Origin: Cryomorphaceae bacterium
GTDB taxonomy: Bacteria; Bacteroidota; Bacteroidia; Flavobacteriales; Schleiferiaceae
Assembly: GCA_003566715.1 (NCBI GenBank)
Contig: PXCF01000031.1
Coordinates: 1 to 53,059, forward strand
Length of the DNA: 53,059 nt
Reading direction: 5' to 3'
Shown here piece after piece: positions 51,895 to 53,059 of this stretch (the first letter of the stretch is position 1; each line of letters opens with the position of its first letter). A model generated the notes under the pieces. The model made no database searches. It was given only the letters and a program-made list of their open reading frames with translations, and had not been told where the DNA came from. Made by a program: the position numbers and the translations under genes.

Positions 51895-52227
51895 TTAGCA
51901 GCAGCTGTTGTTTTTATGGTTGAGATTGTTCGCCAAATTGGTGAAATAGCTTTGCAATAGGTCAATCGCACGTTCGTCGATGCAATAGCATATGGCGTTG
52001 CCTTCAATGCTTCCTTTGATTAGTCCGGCATGTTTCAGTTCTTTCAAATGCTGAGAAACGGTTGGCTGAGCCAGCGGCAATTCATTGACGATATCGCCAC
52101 AAATACAGGCATCTACATTCATGAGATACTCCATAATGGCCACTCTTGCCGGGTGACCGAAAGCTTTTAGCATGGTCGCCATTGCATTTTGTTTATCGGT
52201 AAAATGCTCGGTTTTCGTTGCGCCCAT
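51895..52227 (-). CDS. arsR: ArsR-family arsenite-responsive repressor
   Basis: A 110-residue winged-helix repressor. DACICGDIVNELPLAQPTVSQHLKELKHAGLIKG holds the DNA-recognition helix and Cys41/Cys43 next to it, like the ELCVCDL arsenite site of other ArsR proteins; the protein ends in Cys109-Cys110, a second possible ligand pair. First gene of arsR-acr3-arsC; a palindromic operator candidate sits at 52247-52262, overlapping the likely promoter. Confidence 0.94.
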   Translation of the reverse strand: MGATKTEHFTDKQNAMATMLKAFGHPARVAIMEYLMNVDACICGDIVNELPLAQPTVSQHLKELKHAGLIKGSIEGNAICYCIDERAIDLLQSYFTNLANNLNHKNNSCC

Positions 52228-52246
52228 AATCGGTAGAATTTTATTT

Positions 52247-52262
52247 TAATATTGCAATATTA
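52247..52262 (-). promoter_or_regulatory. Candidate ArsR operator and overlapping -7 box
   Basis: The 16-base perfect palindrome TAATATTGCAATATTA lies 19 bases before the arsR start codon. Its half TAATATTG is one mismatch from TAnnTTTG on the minus strand, so a bound repressor would cover the promoter. Confidence 0.7.
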
Positions 52263-52389
52263 CGATAAATGATGGAAAGTAAAAAACTTTGCGTGTTTGT
52301 TTAAACAATGTCCGTAAACTCGTTTAAAGTTTTTACTTTAATCTATCTTTATATGGTTTTTTATTTTGACGTTAACATCTGTTTATTAG

Positions 52390-52620
52390 TCAGTTAAACA
52401 AGATTTTTGCGTTTGTTGTTTCGTGAGTTCGTTTACCGACGATTTCAATAACATTTTTGCGCTTCATCTTCTGCAACATATTTCTCAGTTTATTTTCTTT
52501 CTGATCGTCATCTAATATTTCCGGGAGCTTATTATCCAATAGGTTTTTAAAATCTTTGTTTTCACTTAATGCTTTTTCAACTTCTACACAAACAAATAGT
52601 TGAATACTTTCTTGCTCAAA
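52390..52620 (-). pseudogene. C-terminal fragment of an unidentified protein
   Basis: On the minus strand the frame is open from just after a TAA (52621-52623) to a TGA (52390-52392), without a start codon near its 5' end. It reads like a real charged helical protein end: ALSENKDFKNLLDNKLPEIL, then KENKLRNMLQKMKRKNVIEI, then VGKRTHETTNAKILF, similar in style to a C-terminal winged helix. I do not recognise the parent family. Confidence 0.5.
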
Positions 52621-52648
52621 TTACTAAACCCGAAATATACCAAAAGAA

Positions 52649-52813
52649 CTACAGCCCCAACAGCCTCAACCTATAAAACCTAATCGGTTGGTTTAAAAAT
52701 CCATTCAAGATCAAGTGCCAGACTCCACCCCTTTTATCATCGTAATAATAACGTAAACCGAAATACAAGAATGCACCTAACAAACACAACCCTTTATCTA
52801 AATGTTGAGTTGT
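52649..52813 (-). pseudogene. Possible C-terminal gene fragment, membrane-like
   Basis: A minus-strand frame open for 54 codons reads HLDKGLCLLGAFLYFGLR, then YYYDDKRGGVWHLILNGF, then LNQPIRFYRLRLLGL, ending in TAG (52649-52651). The hydrophobic and aromatic composition looks coding, like the C-terminus of a membrane or glycosyltransferase-like protein. No start codon fits, and the upstream sequence is closed by stops. Confidence 0.3.
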
Positions 52814-52963
52814 TTAGTCGTTTAAAGCGAAAGGGCTTTAACCATAGTAAATGTCCAATATTAGCGATGCAACCACCACTCAAAACCCATCATTCACAAC
52901 TCATAACCAACATATTGGCACGTATAAAAAACAAAAGAGCTAATACTTATCACAAATCTGAAA

Positions 52964-53059
52964 TCACAAATCCCACATTTCCCCTAAAAACATCACCGTC
53001 CCGTGAAACAACCCCACGGCTTTACCGTTGCTGATCAGGCGAACTTGGTAGCGGCCGAG
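52964..53059 (-). CDS. PaaI-like thioesterase, C-terminal part (cut by window end)
   Basis: On the minus strand the frame runs in from the window edge and ends in TGA at 52964-52966. The last 31 residues, LGRYQVRLISNGKAVGLF then HGTVMFLGEMWDL, have the closing strands of hotdog thioesterases of the PaaI type (GxYxVxVxxxGxxVALFxGTVxRxGxxW). The catalytic part lies outside the window. Confidence 0.65.
   Translation of the reverse strand, partial: LGRYQVRLISNGKAVGLFHGTVMFLGEMWDL

Larger units (their letters stand above)
52228..52963. other. Gene-poor 736-base stretch with operator and coding debris
   Basis: Apart from the arsR operator and promoter it has no intact gene. It holds a 12-base palindrome TTGTTTAAACAA at 52297-52308, two minus-strand open segments with protein-like composition (listed separately) and A/C-rich plus-strand sequence at 52650-52960. 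Confidence 0.7.

Noticed and set aside
50323-52227. An active toxin-antitoxin or phage-defence system at the right end
   Set aside because: Only a 32-codon antitoxin fragment remains, without toxin, and the intact genes are an ordinary arsenic resistance operon.
52771-53034. Plus-strand open frame of 87 codons near the right end
   Set aside because: Low-complexity Thr/Asn/Lys-rich product with no domain, and it lies antisense to the PaaI-like C-terminus that has clear coding character.
29088-53059. A phenylacetate degradation cluster, from PaaE-like and PaaI-like genes
   Set aside because: The two genes are over 22 kb apart, and no other paa gene is seen between them.
1-53059. CRISPR arrays, tRNA or rRNA genes, insertion sequences, prophage
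   Set aside because: No regularly spaced repeats, tRNA cloverleaf, rRNA sequence, transposase or phage structural gene was recognised by eye.

Overview
The window looks like a chromosomal segment of a marine-type Bacteroidota (order Flavobacteriales or a near relative). Evidence: type IX secretion (T9SS) parts and cargo (PorW/SprE, a PorV/PorQ-family protein, type A and type B sorting domains), a TonB-dependent receptor with an N-terminal carboxypeptidase-D-like domain, an alternative GlmU (TIGR03991-like), a CCDC81-type HU/SPOR protein, a split F-ATPase operon without atpD/atpC, and many exact matches to the Bacteroidota -7 promoter box TAnnTTTG just upstream of gene starts. No rRNA, tRNA, CRISPR array, intact transposase or prophage was seen.

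Layout. 1-2609: end of an outer-membrane protein, then rpoN and a PAP2-like membrane protein. 2686-8759 (minus): bactofilin, atpZ-like, a small membrane protein, then atpBEFHAG. 8901-14077 (minus): porW/sprE and a DUF5686 outer-membrane protein. 14263-18051: a 1262-residue secreted protein with 16 Ig-like repeats and a type B sorting domain, ending inside the 3' end of pyrE. 18712-28388: NUDIX hydrolase, then a three-gene minus-strand unit (TonB-dependent receptor, 1390-residue secreted protein, PorV/PorQ-like barrel). 28609-34399: Rieske-like lipoprotein, PaaE-like reductase, CNT nucleoside transporter with an extra N-terminal domain, bifunctional nuclease, etfBA. 34591-38915: Crp-like regulator with a hexamer repeat, SDR, lipoproteins and two tandem paralogous T9SS cargo proteins. 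38927-44839: phosphopantetheinyl transferase with a DUF3050 heme-oxygenase-like protein, S4 RNA-binding protein, sppA, queuosine-precursor transporter, FAD oxidoreductase. 44964-50287: alt-glmU, rpmE (type B), a three-gene unit (HU/SPOR protein, thioesterase, purD), lipB. 50323-53059: a higA relic, an arsRBC-type operon (arsR, acr3, thioredoxin-type arsC), about 700 bases of gene debris, and the C-terminus of a PaaI-like thioesterase at the window edge.

The genes are mostly housekeeping plus envelope and secretion functions. Best candidates for something undescribed are: the receptor / giant secreted protein / PorV-like trio with an intercistronic hairpin (19372-28388), which may be a dedicated surface-delivery module; the phosphopantetheinyl transferase plus diiron-type DUF3050 pair; and the Crp-like regulator with an in-frame hexamer repeat. 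Sequence-level observations include four genes whose -7 box lies only 3-5 bases from the start codon (probable leaderless mRNAs), two GTAG-headed REP hairpins with a compensatory base-pair change, and a previously uncalled higA fragment. Protein identities come from recognised motifs only; no database search was possible.
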